48,875 bases of DNA. Source: Lingula anatina. Lineage: Eukaryota; Brachiopoda; Lingulata; Lingulida; Lingulidae. The translations under genes and the position numbers were made by a program. The stretch is taken from contig NW_019775974.1 in the NCBI RefSeq assembly GCF_001039355.2, positions 4,560 through 53,434 of the forward strand. Reading direction: 5' to 3'. Below are positions 23,067 to 34,295 of the stretch, piece after piece. Numbering within the stretch: the stretch's first letter is position 1; each line of letters starts with the position of its first letter. The notes below the pieces were generated by a model. The model was not told where the DNA came from. It ran no database searches and worked only from the letters and a program-made list of their open reading frames with translations.

Positions 23067-26000
23067 GCCTACCAGACATCTGCCTATAACCAGGGTCAAG
23101 AAACTTTCCATGGCAACGCCAGTCAAATCCCTTCCCCTCCCCCTCCCTCCCGTCTCCATGACTACGCCCCGCCTCCACAACATGGCAGCAGCAAGCAGCA
23201 GACAGTAATCAGCAGCAATAAACAACAACAGTTACAACAACAGCAGCACTATGTGCCCGGCAGTGAACGACAGGAGACAAGTTCAGTATTTGGTGGCAGT
23301 CACCAGCGTGGGGAGGTGAGGGCAGAGAAGCCATACAGTGAGTCTAGCAGCTCTTTACATCCTTACCGCATATACGGAGACAATACCGCCTCCTTACAAC
23401 AACATAGACAATATAGTGACAGTGCACTGCAGCAGCAACAACAACAACAAAGACAGTATACTGACAGTTTTAGTTCATTACAACATCAGCAAAGACAGAA
23501 GTCATCAGTGACCTTGCAAAGTCGAGGTTCATTGCCACAGCAACCAGGCAGAGTGTCTGATACTTCTGTTGGCGTGTCTGTGACATATAGTAAACATAAA
23601 CCACCTCAGCCAATTGGAACTGCCAATACTTCATTCTCAGGGGAAAGTAGGAACTCAACAACAAGTCTAAGTAGCTCTAGTTCAGGATTTAGTCTTGGAC
23701 GCGAACCTCGCACTGACTTCAGTACATACTCACCACCAGGATCTAAGTATCCTACTGTGTCTCCATCTGGTGTCAATCAAAGTGACTCTTTTGAAATGGA
23801 GAGAAGAATGTACAATGGCGGCATTACTGCGCCTCTGCGTACAAGTCCCCAGGTGCTCTTGGTACCTGGAACAAGCTTGACGCGACACGGGGGCAGCATG
23901 GAGAGTTTGGGGCGCTCCAGTCGCTCCAGTGACAGCGGGGGAGCACGTAGGTCACAGGACAATTTAATGCAGCAGGAAAATGTTAGTATATCCAATGAAA
24001 ATCTTTCACGTTCTCGCCCTGGAGGCTATCGTGCGAGATCTCCGCAGGTTGAACAACTGTCCAGTGTGCAAAATCAAAGAGACAATGTGTCCATGCGAGA
24101 AAGTTCAGTGGGGTCTGATGCGCCTGAACCTCGCGGACATAGAGTACAAAGTAGATACAAAAAGTCTTTCACTACCTCAGTTCTTGGAGGTCCTGGCGGC
24201 CATACTGGCTTCTCTGTACCTCAGACAGAGTTTGGACATACCTACGCACCCACTGTGCGTACAGACTTACCCAAAGCAACACATGGCAGCACTGTAGGTG
24301 GAGACACTGCAATAAGCGGGTCATTTCCCCAAGACAAGCCCAGCATTGACTCTACAGATTCTAGCTCCCAAAGGGAAGTCAAAGGTCAGCATAGTCGAAG
24401 TGGGAATCGTCCATACCAGCGACGAGCTCTCACCAGGATACAAGAAAAAGTGAACCCTCCGCGAGAGCCTAGCACAGACTTTTCTCAAGTAACTAAAGCT
24501 CCAGAGCTCCAGAAATTGTTACGCTCAGATAGTATTCATGACTCTGATGACCTTGACATGGGAGATTCTAAAACTAACTCAGGGGATGACCTCGCTGTGA
24601 TAAGTCCAAAAATTGTGTCACAGAAAGCACAGTTCTTTGAGCGAAATAGTTTTGAGCAAAAAGAGGATGTTGCCACAGACCTTAACAAGGAGACTAAGGA
24701 TAAAGAACTAAACTTTAAGGAGTATGTGTATAAAAAAGAAATAGAACGAATGGCCAACAAAGGTTGTATTGCTAGTGTTTCCTCACGCACTGCCAAATTT
24801 GAAGGTCAAAGGTCAGATTCTACAGAGAGTTCAGGCTCTGGTGGCAAACCCAGGCCTCGGCTGACCAAAGGGGACAGTATTGAGTTCATAGATGCTGAGG
24901 AGGACACTGCTCAGGAACCTGTCTCTAAACCTGGTTCTAAAGTAAGTGTGAGACAACATGGAGTCCCCGTACAGCCGCAGACATCTTTGTCAGGGGGTCA
25001 GATTCCTTTGAGATCTGCTGACCGTGACCAGACACCAGATGGCGGCACTAGTCACATGTTAAAACAGGCAGCGGCTAGCAAAATTGTGTCAAGTATACAA
25101 CATTACAGGAGTCATGAGACCGAGAAACCACCTTACCCCGCAGCAGCTAGCTCAACTGCAGCTTCAGCAGCCAAGCAGTATATGGAGCTTGGTAAGACAT
25201 ATAGTATGCCTGACAAAACTTTGGTTCAACAACCTCAGTCTAGACAGCCGCAGGGGCTCCGGATACCTGTATCTGGACGACCAGCAGAAGTGACCGCTAC
25301 ACAGAGACTCGGACAGTCATCGTCAGTGCTCAGAGCGCCACCTACATCTCAAACTACAGAACTGCCACATAGGAGTATTGGAATTACGATAACTGCTCCC
25401 CCGACATCCCGCGGGGCTGAGATAGGAATTTCTTTCTCCAGTGCTTCCCGGGGACCAGAGGTAGGGATAACCTACGCCCCCAAAACTGTCTCTGTGTCCT
25501 CTACTGCTGCTACCAGGACGGTGCCTGTGTCTTCTACGGCGCCCCCTAGGAGTTCTACTGCTGTCACACACAACAAACCCAGCGCATTGCCAGTGGAGCG
25601 GAGCAACACAGCGCCCTCTACTGGCGGGTCTAGTTTTTACTTTCGTAGTCATGTGCCAATTGGATATAAGGAGTATATTACACACTTAGCAGAGAAGGAT
25701 TCACAACTGAGTCCTAGTTATAAGACATTAGCTGAACAAAGCCAGGTGGAGCTTCCTCCAGGAGAAGCCCAACAAGAGACCACCAGTTACCCCAAGTCAT
25801 CAGCCCGTGATGCCCACATGAAGTTATCTGTAAAGGAAGCCCGGGCGCGGCTTTTCTCTGACAATATCTTTGCTCAGCAGGATGCTCTCCAGTCTCGCCA
25901 GGATGGCCGCTATTTGAATGTGCGTGGCTCCAGTCCTGGTGCCAGTGGAGGAAGAGCACCCCCTGTACCAGACCGCAAATACAGCCAATCAGATCTGCCG

Positions 26001-26190
26001 CCTTCTGTGCGCCAGCAGTCACCTGACAGTGATATATCATGGCGGGAATTCTTCCCGTCTTCGTCTGAGGCCAGCAGCACCAGGTCGAGTTTCAGCGAGG
26101 ATTCCTCACTTAGCGAGAAGAACCGAAGTGATAACGCCTGCCGCAGGCAGCCATCTTACCTAAGTGCCATCAATTCAGGACAGATAAAAA
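23067..26190 (+). CDS. ARHGAP21/23: ARHGAP21/23-like exon E4 (3.1-kb linker exon)
   Basis: This giant exon encodes about 1,041 residues, phase 0 to phase 1. The start AYQTSAYNQGQETFHGNASQ followed by IPSPPPPS aligns with the vertebrate AYSQDAYLKGNE.Y.G.A..IPEPPP, which fixes the start at 23067 (acceptor ctgttccag). The rest is predicted disordered linker, rich in Ser, Gln and Pro. Visible segments are Gln-rich runs near residues 45-65 and 120-155, an acidic Ser patch (SIHDSDDLDMGDS), a charged block NFKEYVYKKEIERMANKG that looks helical, SIEFIDAEEDT, GYKEYITHLAEK (human has KTYKEYID), MKLSVKEARARLF, a PPVPDRK proline motif of SH3-ligand type, and WREFFPSSSE. RRQPSYLSAINS near the end resembles HQSYILAVND of human ARHGAP21. 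The donor is aaaaa|gtaagt. An open frame runs 64 codons past it into the intron. Confidence 0.93.
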
Positions 26191-26991
26191 GTAAGTTGCA
26201 TTCAAAGTTGTTTTTGTGTGGGTTACATTGCATGGGCATCTATACTCATTTAGAATTTGGTTGTTTATATTTTCATATTTTGTTGTTTATAATACTAAAA
26301 GAACAACTCATATATGTATGTTTATCATACAGTACTGTGAATAATGAAAAATATGAGACAAACAAAAGTTATTCAGTCTATTAATGGAAGTATTTCTAGT
26401 TTAATCTCAACACATGAGGGTTACAAAGTGAACTTCAGTGTAAATAGCAAGTATCTAGTTGTCACAGATTTCAGCTTTGTATTATTTGTGTGTCCAATTG
26501 TATTTGCTTAACATGGTTAAGGAATAGTTGAAAATATTTGTTTATCAAGTAACAATTTATTTAGAACTTGATGTTATGGGACAAATAGTCTAGCATAGTG
26601 CTTTTAATGTGGATTTCTTCATGTATTGTTTTATTTTTTACTGTATAATTGTATTGCTACCAGTGCAAGTGTGAATATTTTTTTGCCCAAATGAGCTTTT
26701 CTTTGGTCCATTTAGTTGGAATTTGTATAATCTTACCTTCAAAACACAAACAGCTGATACTCAATAAGAAACAAAATATTTTTGTTTGTCAACAAAATGC
26801 ATAAGATTTACACAAGATACAGAGATCAATATTTCATTTAACCTTTACACAGGAAAAAAAACTAAAAACAGTAACACATTAATTTTCAAACTACATTACC
26901 ACACAATTTCCTGACCAATGACAATAATTGTTCCATAACCACCCGATATATCCTGACCAATGACAATAATTGTTCCATATTTTCTTCCAAG
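26191..26991 (+). other. Intron 4, with duplicated acceptor-proximal block
   Basis: An 801-bp AT-rich intron. The first 194 nt stay open in the E4 frame, so intron retention would add about 64 residues ending ...NKSYSVY before a stop at 26382-26384. A 28-bp block (CCTGACCAATGACAATAATT + GTTCCATA) occurs twice, at 26910-26937 and 26952-26979, the second copy ending 12 nt before E5. Confidence 0.7.
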
Positions 26992-27045
26992 GTCAGTTTC
27001 AGCGTACCCGCAGCTTGCCCTGGCGTTCCCGCCCCCCGCATGATG
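26992..27045 (+). CDS. ARHGAP21/23: ARHGAP21/23-like exon E5 (54-nt microexon-like)
   Basis: A 54-nt exon, phase 1 to phase 1, encoding SQFQRTRSLPWRSRPPHD. It has an acceptor (tttcttccaag) and a donor (gttagt), and is GC-rich compared with its AT-rich surroundings. The peptide is basic with an RTRS phosphosite-like motif; no homologous segment is recognised in human ARHGAP21. The phase fits both E4 and E6. Because it is symmetric and small, it could be a cassette exon. The acceptor lacks a long pyrimidine tract, so inclusion may be regulated. The call rests on composition, splice signals and phase only. Confidence 0.6.
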
Positions 27046-29515
27046 GTTAGTGTGGCTTGGAGTGATACATTAGGCTAGCAGATCATATTATTACCATATA
27101 AACTATCATTATATATATAGACCTTTGTGTGGTGTTCTCTCTGCTTCCTAGACTTGTAGCGTCTCTCTAGAAGCACCTGTTTGTCTTGAAATCCCTGCCT
27201 GCCTTCAGGTAGATGCATTTTGTGTCAGAGTCACTTCACTGAGGTTTTTTTAAACTTACAAGAATAATATAATCAAATGAGCCTAAATTACCTCATGTAA
27301 TGTAGACCCAATTTCTACATTATATGCTCATGCTTGGTATACCACTGTGTGTGTGTGTGTGTGTGTGTGGTTTGTCACTGGATGATGCTGGAGGTGTTAT
27401 GGCATATATCTCACATATACCCCTATTATCAATGCTGTACTACAAGCAAAGCAGGTTATATTGCTGGTGGAGTTGGAGATTTGCAAACAAGTGGTGACCT
27501 GCCAGGAATGCAATCTGTTACTTCACAAAAGTGTATGGCCCATCTTGGCACATGACTGCCTAGTGGCTCCCTCAGTAGTATTTATTTTCCCTTGGTGTAC
27601 ATTTTGCCCATTTCACAAGGGTCCAGTTTTGTTTTCATGTCAGTGGTTTAAGGATACTAGACTGGGGAAAAATGCCAAAGAGAAAGAGAAGAAATGTTCT
27701 CTGTATTACGGCAGAGTCCCATACACTGGGTCATGAAATCAGCTCCATATGGCAACATGTTCCTGATCTTGGCCGTGGCTCAGAACAGAGAGCAGACTGT
27801 TTGAGTTTGAAATGTGTGAACATCTGTTGCTCTCTCAGGTATGCCGCTTGCCAACATGAATCATTCCAGGAGCTAAATGGCTTGTCTTGGCCTGGGATGG
27901 AACTCCTCTAACGCGTGGCGCCACCTTGGGAAGTATTGACCTGTGAGGAATGCAGGTTGCCACTAGTAGAATGCTGCTATCAGAGGCTGCCTCCTGTAGG
28001 AAATGTGTCCAACCTTTCTCCCTCTGTGGTCTCAGTTATCTCCAGCTACCAGATACAACACCATACATAGAGGCAGAGGCCCACGGCTGGCCTGCTGCTT
28101 TGTGGCGAGGGGCACCTTGCTGTTGGAAGCTCAGTATTTTAGACCAGAAATTTTATTCTAAGCTTTTAGACCTAAAATTTAGTCTACTTTGACTTGAGAT
28201 GGGTCAGTGGCAGTGCGCTAGAATGGAAGTTTTATGAACTTTAAGTGCAAGATTTTGCTGCAGTTGAACCTCATTTGTCACTTGTGTTTTAGGCTTGGAT
28301 AAAATCAAAAAAATATGTCAGTGCTTTACATCCCACTATCCTGCATCTGATGAAAAAATAAATTGGACAAGAAATGAAAAGAATAAATTATGTAGATATG
28401 GAAACTCTTCGTTAATGTAAACTTTAGATAGGACCAAGCTCAGATGAACTTTGACAAAGCTACACAAACACAGCTATAGTGTTGTTATTTTGTATTGCAC
28501 CTTGTTATGTAGCTGTGTGGGTGGAAGATGTTTTCTCTGATTCTTCTATGTGCTATCTTCTCTGTGCTTTTTGTGTTTGTCTGGGTTTTTTTTTGCTGTT
28601 AACATAACTTGTACTTTCTAGGGTTTTTTTCCCTCAAAAAAAATTTTTTTTGAGAAATTTGAGAATTATTAATTTGATATCTTTATTATTTTGGCTTTCT
28701 CTTTGCAGTAAAACTGACAAAATATGTGGTTTCAGTTCAGCATTTTCCTAGAACTAACCTCTGATTGTGTTGTGCTGTGTTTTTAAACCTTTGACATTTC
28801 TTTCAAAAATATGAAAAAAGAAAAACATTTCAATGAATTTCAGCATTAACTGAAACAGATGTTTTGTAGTGTGGTGATTGGTTAACATAAAATAAAGTTA
28901 CTGACTTGAGAAATTGTACAACTGTCTGTGAAGTAATAGAATAATGTGCACGTTGTTTACTTGAAATTTATGATAAAAACAAAATGGAACTGTTTACTAA
29001 ATTCCTTTGTTTTGAAAATTTTGCTTTTTACACCCTGTTAGTTACCTTATCTTTAAAAAAAACTGGAAATTGTAGTTTTGCAGCCTCAAATCTTGGCTGT
29101 GTTCCTGCTGTTAAAATGTTTCATTTTCTAATGAAATTATTTGTTCCAAGTTGTTTGAGATATCAATGTCTGTATAGTAATAGATGCTGCCCTGTGAACA
29201 CACGGACTTGAAAGGACTGAGGGATCAGAAACCACCTCTATGAAACTATATTGACACAGGTGACTGGGTGTTTTTGGAACCATTACAGACAAACATTTTG
29301 ACTAAAAGAGATCATTAAAGGATCTAAACCAAATAGCAGAGAGATTTTAGGTGTTGAAATTCCTGTCAGATCCATCTTGTCATCTGATGACGTGACTAAG
29401 ACTAAAATTCGGTCCATCTCAGCCATAGTCTGAACAATCCTCAATGAGAAGTTCATGTGTTCACAGGCAGACGTAATGCATGTTTGCATGTTGCATGCTT
29501 TGTTTGCACTTTCAG
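27046..29515 (+). other. Intron 5: includes GC-richer unassigned block
   Basis: A 2.5-kb intron. A (GT)n tract lies at about 27345-27369. Positions 27440-28140 are less AT-rich than the surroundings and contain two related motifs, GTGACCTGCCAGGAATGCAATCT (27502) and TTGACCTGTGAGGAATGCAGGTT (27936), about 430 bp apart. This could be a degraded transposon or an old duplication; no protein family is recognisable in the short open frames. The rest (28190-29510) is AT-rich. The acceptor is the pyrimidine-rich gtttgcactttcag. Confidence 0.6.
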
Positions 29516-30874
29516 ATTCACCCAAAGAAATGCATGCTTCTCCACTTGCACAGCACACTAAGACTGCTGGACTCCTAGCCCGCTATGCCAGCACTTCTGC
29601 CAGTTCTGCCCACCCCAGTATCCCTCAAACTGTTCCTGCCAGCACCCCTCACCCCAATACCCCTGGAAGTGGCCCACAACCCACCTCTACCACCACCACT
29701 TCTAGCTCAACTGTTGTCCCAAAGAACAATTCTGTCAGCCGTGCTTTAAATGCCAGAACCCTGGTCTCAGAACAGGGCACCAGGACACCTGCCAGTTATA
29801 GTGGCTCAGCAGGTGCCAAAGGACCCCAAACCTCCCCAGTATATCACACTGGTTTCACATCTCAGACTGGTTCCCCACAATCCCAGACTGGTTCCCCACT
29901 TCAGACTTATATCCCACTTTCTCCATCCCGTATCCCAGTATATGACTCTGTCTCTGGTCGCACTTCAAAGTCTACCACCAGCAGTCATGGAAATGGCCCA
30001 GGCATGGAGGGGCCACTTCAGGGAAGGAACAGTCAACAGAAGGGCAGTGTGTCAAAAGTAAAAGGGAGACCAGAGGGGAACAAAGTCCCAGGGAAAGGGA
30101 TAGGCAGGGGGTTGAAGGGGAACCCTCCTGGTGAAATGAATCAGCAGAAAGTACTGATTACCACGGGGAAGGGGACACAAAGTAGTAAGAGTGGGGAACA
30201 AAATGGTGTTTTCACCAAGCAGAAAGACCTGCCAAAGGAGAAGAAAGTGGGACAGAGTCAGATAGGCAGTGATTCTAATAAGACTAAGACTGAGGCAGGT
30301 GCCCGGGTTTCTGGACAATATGACCCTAGAAAAGTGGGACAGAAAACTTTTATTGTTGAAGTTAACAAACAGTTACAAACAGCGAAAAAAGATTCTCAAA
30401 GCATTTCAAAAACACCAGAGCCAAAGAGAAAAGAAAAAGAGAAAGCTTTGAAGAATAATGAAGGAAAAAATGCTAGAACAACTGAGACAGAAGAAAGCAA
30501 TTTAGAATCTGTTTCTGGCGAAAAGGGTAAATCTGAAAAATCCAAAATCCCAGCCATGAAAAAGAAAGATACGATAACAAAGTCTAAGACAGGGAAGGGA
30601 CTGAGGAGAAGCGAGTCCATGTCTGCCAGTGGGGACAGTCACATGATCAGGGAACTCCAATCAAATCAAGACAAACCCCATGATGCTGTCAGTATAGGCC
30701 TGGTCTCTCCACGATTGGCTGTCAGAGGTTTGAAGCCCCGCCCACACTCTCTGGCCACACCCTCAGAGCCTCATTCCTCCTTCATACCCCGCCCAGTCTC
30801 AACCCACCCCAGTGCTGGCCACGCCCACCCTGTCAAGACTGGCACTGTCCGCACCACTGGCACCACACTAACAG
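29516..30874 (+). CDS. ARHGAP21/23: ARHGAP21/23-like exon E6 (1.36-kb linker exon)
   Basis: A 1,359-nt exon encoding 453 residues, phase 1 to phase 1, starting DSPKEMHASPLAQHTKTAGL and ending ...TVRTTGTTLT. It is low-complexity linker in two halves. Residues 1-200 are Ser/Thr/Pro/Gly-rich, with a short tandem repeat QTGSPQSQTGSPLQT. Residues 200-380 are Lys/Glu/Gly-rich, with repeated Lys runs such as KTPEPKRKEKEKALK. The C-terminal part has RRSESMSASGDS and LKPRPHSLATPS, which look like basophilic kinase or 14-3-3-type sites (inference). No domain is recognised. Assignment to the gene rests on the open frame of this length, clean splice sites and matching phase on both sides. Being symmetric, the exon could be skipped without frameshift. 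Confidence 0.85.
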
Positions 30875-33462
30875 GTTGGTTCTCTGCACAGTGTTCACAC
30901 ACACACACAGATTTCCATGTAGAAAATCTAGTGATTAAAATAGAAATCAACCCAGTAGAACACCATATGCAAATTGTATGTTGATTGACACTAATATGCA
31001 AAAGAGAGGATGAGAAATAGAGTCATGGTGATGTTTCACATGATTTTATAAACTGATGATTACATAGTAATTAATACTAGTCTGTCTCTGAAGGTAGTGC
31101 TGAATGGGAAAAAAGGTTTTTTTATCATCTGTTGGTTAAAACTAAGCAGGTATTTCAATGTTGGGCTGGGTTCAAGTTTGTTATGACAAAAGGAAAGCAA
31201 GGAAATAGGTAGAGCTGAGCTTTAGGCAGTTTTACCAGCTGAAATCAATTCTACCATGACATGAGACAAGACACTGGCTCCATCTATAGTTCTGAAGTGA
31301 TACTATGGTATTTAGTACTGTACTGCATGTGCAAAATGTCAGCTAAGTTGCAGAGAGGATTGTTTTTGTAGATTTAAAAAACTCGATAAGTTATACCATT
31401 TCTCTGCACACGCAATGCTCACAGTGATCATTCCACCCTTTTGCCTTTTAATTATTTTATTTATTTATTTTTGTTTTGTACTAAAGTCTGTCCAAACACC
31501 AAAATCACTCCAAATTCACTATACATCAACAAAACATCAGCATCCACCACCCTGTTCATCATGTTGTGTTACTGTATTATTAATACTAAACCAGCACCTG
31601 CTGTGACTGCCACCCATTGCGCTAGTTGAGATGGAGTTGATGACTTACATTGTGTTAGTTGTGATTGTGTTTTTGCACTGTTGTCTTTCAAGATCACATG
31701 GACTGGATGTTCAGAGATTCTTTATTCTGGACTCAAATGCCTGGTGAGAAATTAGCAGGTCCAGAAGGACCAATAACCAATTAACAAGTCTAACAAGACT
31801 AATGCAAATTAGATGATATATGTACAACTTAATATTAATTTTAGCGTACATGTAGATATTGAGGCCATTTTGTAGCAAAATTTCTGTACATCATCTCCAA
31901 ATTAGAAATTTCTCTGTAAAATGGTCTGAAAGTTCTTCATTTAATCCCCCATAATCTTCCCACTGTGCTCGGCACCATAAACCAACTTTTAATATTATTA
32001 CTACCACCTTAGATAGTATGATAATAGTAAGCAGATAGGACAGAGACCATCCTAAATAATACCAATTTATGGATGACCATGTTTTTATTGACCTTGTTAG
32101 ATCTCCTGTGGAAAGTAACCTTTAATAGTAGATCTGCATGTTAACATCATACTAATAAATAAACCAACCAGAGATGTTATATGGAACCTCACTGTTAACA
32201 AGTTTCACAGTAGAGATACAGTCTAACCTCACAACCTGTGGTCATCACAGAGTAGAGCACTGTGGTTTCACTCTGGAATAACATACAAATGAAGTATTCT
32301 GGGACATGTTAAAGTGTATTACACTGTACCTCATCCTGGCCTCTGTGACAGAGGACACAGGTGAAAGAGAAGATCATGACCAGGTGTTATTATATACCTG
32401 AACCAGGAAGTTGATGTAACAGTAACCATCTCCCTGACATACCTGCAGATGTCATATAATACCAAAGCCAGGAAGTTTTCACTCTCCCCCCCCCCCCACC
32501 CCGACATACCCTGTAGATGTCCTATCCACCATGTTGCATGTGTCGCCTCCTGGTGTCTGTCTTTTATCACAGCATGTTTAGAGCACATACATAATACTAG
32601 TGTACATGAATAGCCTCACTTGCTAATATAACTAACCATGATCAAGTATTTGATGATAATTATTAGACAGCAATATGACAGTAGCATGCTTAGAAACTCA
32701 CCAGAATAACCAAGGTCTAATACATTTTATAACTAGACCATATACCAACTGTAGCATGCACAGAATCTTTCCAGAATAACTAAGGTGTAATACTTAAATA
32801 ATTATTAATTAGTTATAAATTATGTACTATTTATAGCTAGCATGAGAGTAGAATAGCCTTCAACATGCTCTGTAGTTCTTATCACAATAGTAACTCTTTG
32901 AAAGGGAACACAGATTCATTGCTAAATTAATGTTGTGAAAATTGTGTTACCATAGTAACATATAGTAAACTTGGTGATGTCATAACACTGAGACCCGTAT
33001 TTGTGTACAGTCAGCAGTCATGGTTGGTATGATGGTCTCTGGTATATACAGTAGATATTTATCAAGTAGAATACTGAGGTCAATTAATTACAGTTAATAG
33101 TAAGATACAATATTCTATTAACAAATAGTTTAGCAGAGACTAGTATATGGTATGTTAATAGTGTTGTCGCTGTACCATGACGTCATGCTAAATCCCAGCC
33201 TCAGTCTCACACCAGCATGTGACCTTCACCTTGGGTCTAAAGTGATACATTCTGAGCAAGAGGAAAAATGTCTTTAAAATTAATTGGAATATATATATTT
33301 TTAATGTTGATGTATTTAGTAACTTATGGTGAGTTTGGATCAAAAATATTTAAAAAAAAAAAAACAGAAGTGGTGTTGTGTGGCTGGGGTGCACACGGCT
33401 TTGATGAAATCTGTAGCAGCCACATTTCTATAAAATCAATATAACTCTACCATACCTTGCAG
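30875..33462 (+). other. Intron 6: AT-rich, no gene
   Basis: A 2.6-kb intron. The donor is gttggt and the acceptor ccttgcag. It holds a short CA tract just after the donor (30897-30909), a C run near 32488-32498, an A run near 33352-33365 and otherwise AT-rich single-copy sequence. I saw no exon-like reading frame or large repeat here. Confidence 0.7.
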
Positions 33463-33570
33463 TCACACCACCAGATGAAGTCCCCAGGAGCAGCGCCGTC
33501 ACCATGGCAACAACAACTAGCAGTAACACGCTGGCTGTCAGTGACATCCTGGTGCGGCAGAAGACACCAG
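33463..33570 (+). CDS. ARHGAP21/23: ARHGAP21/23-like exon E7 (linker)
   Basis: A 108-nt exon, phase 1 to phase 1, encoding VTPPDEVPRSSAVTMATTTS followed by SNTLAVSDILVRQKTP. It lies between ccttgcag and a strong gtaggt donor, and its GC-rich composition stands out from the AT-rich intron. The SDILVRQKTP end looks like a short conserved linear motif, though I cannot name a partner. The internal ATG at 33504 has a favourable context (caccATGG). Symmetric phase makes exon skipping frame-neutral. Function is unknown beyond being part of the linker before the PH domain. Confidence 0.75.
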
Positions 33571-33799
33571 GTAGGTGGAGTGAATGTGTACAGGAGGCGA
33601 CTGCACCTCTTTGTTCCTGTAGCTGTGTATCATGGTTTCAGTTCCCCGAATTTTCTTTGACACTGCCAGTCTCTTATAGGCTGTCAATATGCACATGGTA
33701 TTTTTCAAAGAGCTAGGAAAGAAGCACATTTGCCAGACAAAAGTTGTTATTAAATATGTGGTGTATTTTTTCAGCAGTTTATTGAAACTATGCTGAGAA

Positions 33800-34003
33800 A
33801 TAAGTTATTTGTCTGAAACGAGACATACATAGGTATTATTATTAGGTCAAGTGTCATCCTGTCAGCATGTTAGGTAGGTGGTAGAGTCTGTATTTACAGA
33901 AATAAGTTATTTGTCTTAAACAAGACATACATAGGTATTATTATTAGGTCAAGTGTCATCCTGTCAGCATGTTAGGTAGGTGGTAGAGTCTGTATTTACA
34001 GAA
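33800..34003. repeat. Near-perfect ~98-bp tandem duplication
   Basis: AAATAAGTTATTTGTCT(G/T)AAACGAGACATACATAGG through GTGGTAGAGTCTGTATTTACAG occurs twice in succession with very few differences, indicating a recent duplication. Confidence 0.9.
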
Positions 34004-34085
34004 AACTAAAAAATAAGAAGTGAGTTGATGGTGCAGAGAGGTAGGTAGGAAGGCAGTGATGTAATACAGGTGTCTGTATTCATAG

Positions 34086-34295
34086 AGGGCATTCCCATAG
34101 ATTTTAGATCGATCTATCCCCGTGAGGAGTGTCATTAGATTACTGTCAGATAAACCATCAGATAATCCCTCCCGCCTACTACAAGCTGTAAGGGTGTAAT
34201 GAACTTTTGTGCCCGCTCGGCTAACAGCTATTTAGCATGAAGCCCTAGGGAGTAAGGTCGATCTAGTTGGATCGATCTAATCTCTGGGAATGGGG
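34086..34295 (+). mobile_element. 210-bp TIR element, family B copy 1
   Basis: Terminal inverted repeats of about 25 bp (GGCATTCCCATAGATTTTAG + ATCGATCT at left; AGATTAGATCGATCC inverse and TCTGGGAATGGGG at right). The interior carries TGAACTTTTGTGCCCGCTCG + GCTAACAGCTATTTAGC. TCATAG occurs immediately outside both ends (34080-34085 and 34296-34301), consistent with a target-site duplication. There is no open frame, so the element is non-autonomous. The orientation label is arbitrary; copy 2 at 38291 faces the other way. Confidence 0.85.

Noticed and set aside
23019-26163. Minus-strand and alternative-frame open frames inside the E4 exon
   Set aside because: Shadows of the long coding exon; the + frame has family matches at its start and end and correct splice phases.
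29455-29515. Extending E6 upstream to an ATG at 29455
   Set aside because: The frame is open upstream, but the tttgcactttcag acceptor at 29515 has the phase required to join E5 or E4, and the upstream peptide (Cys/His-rich) looks unlike the linker.
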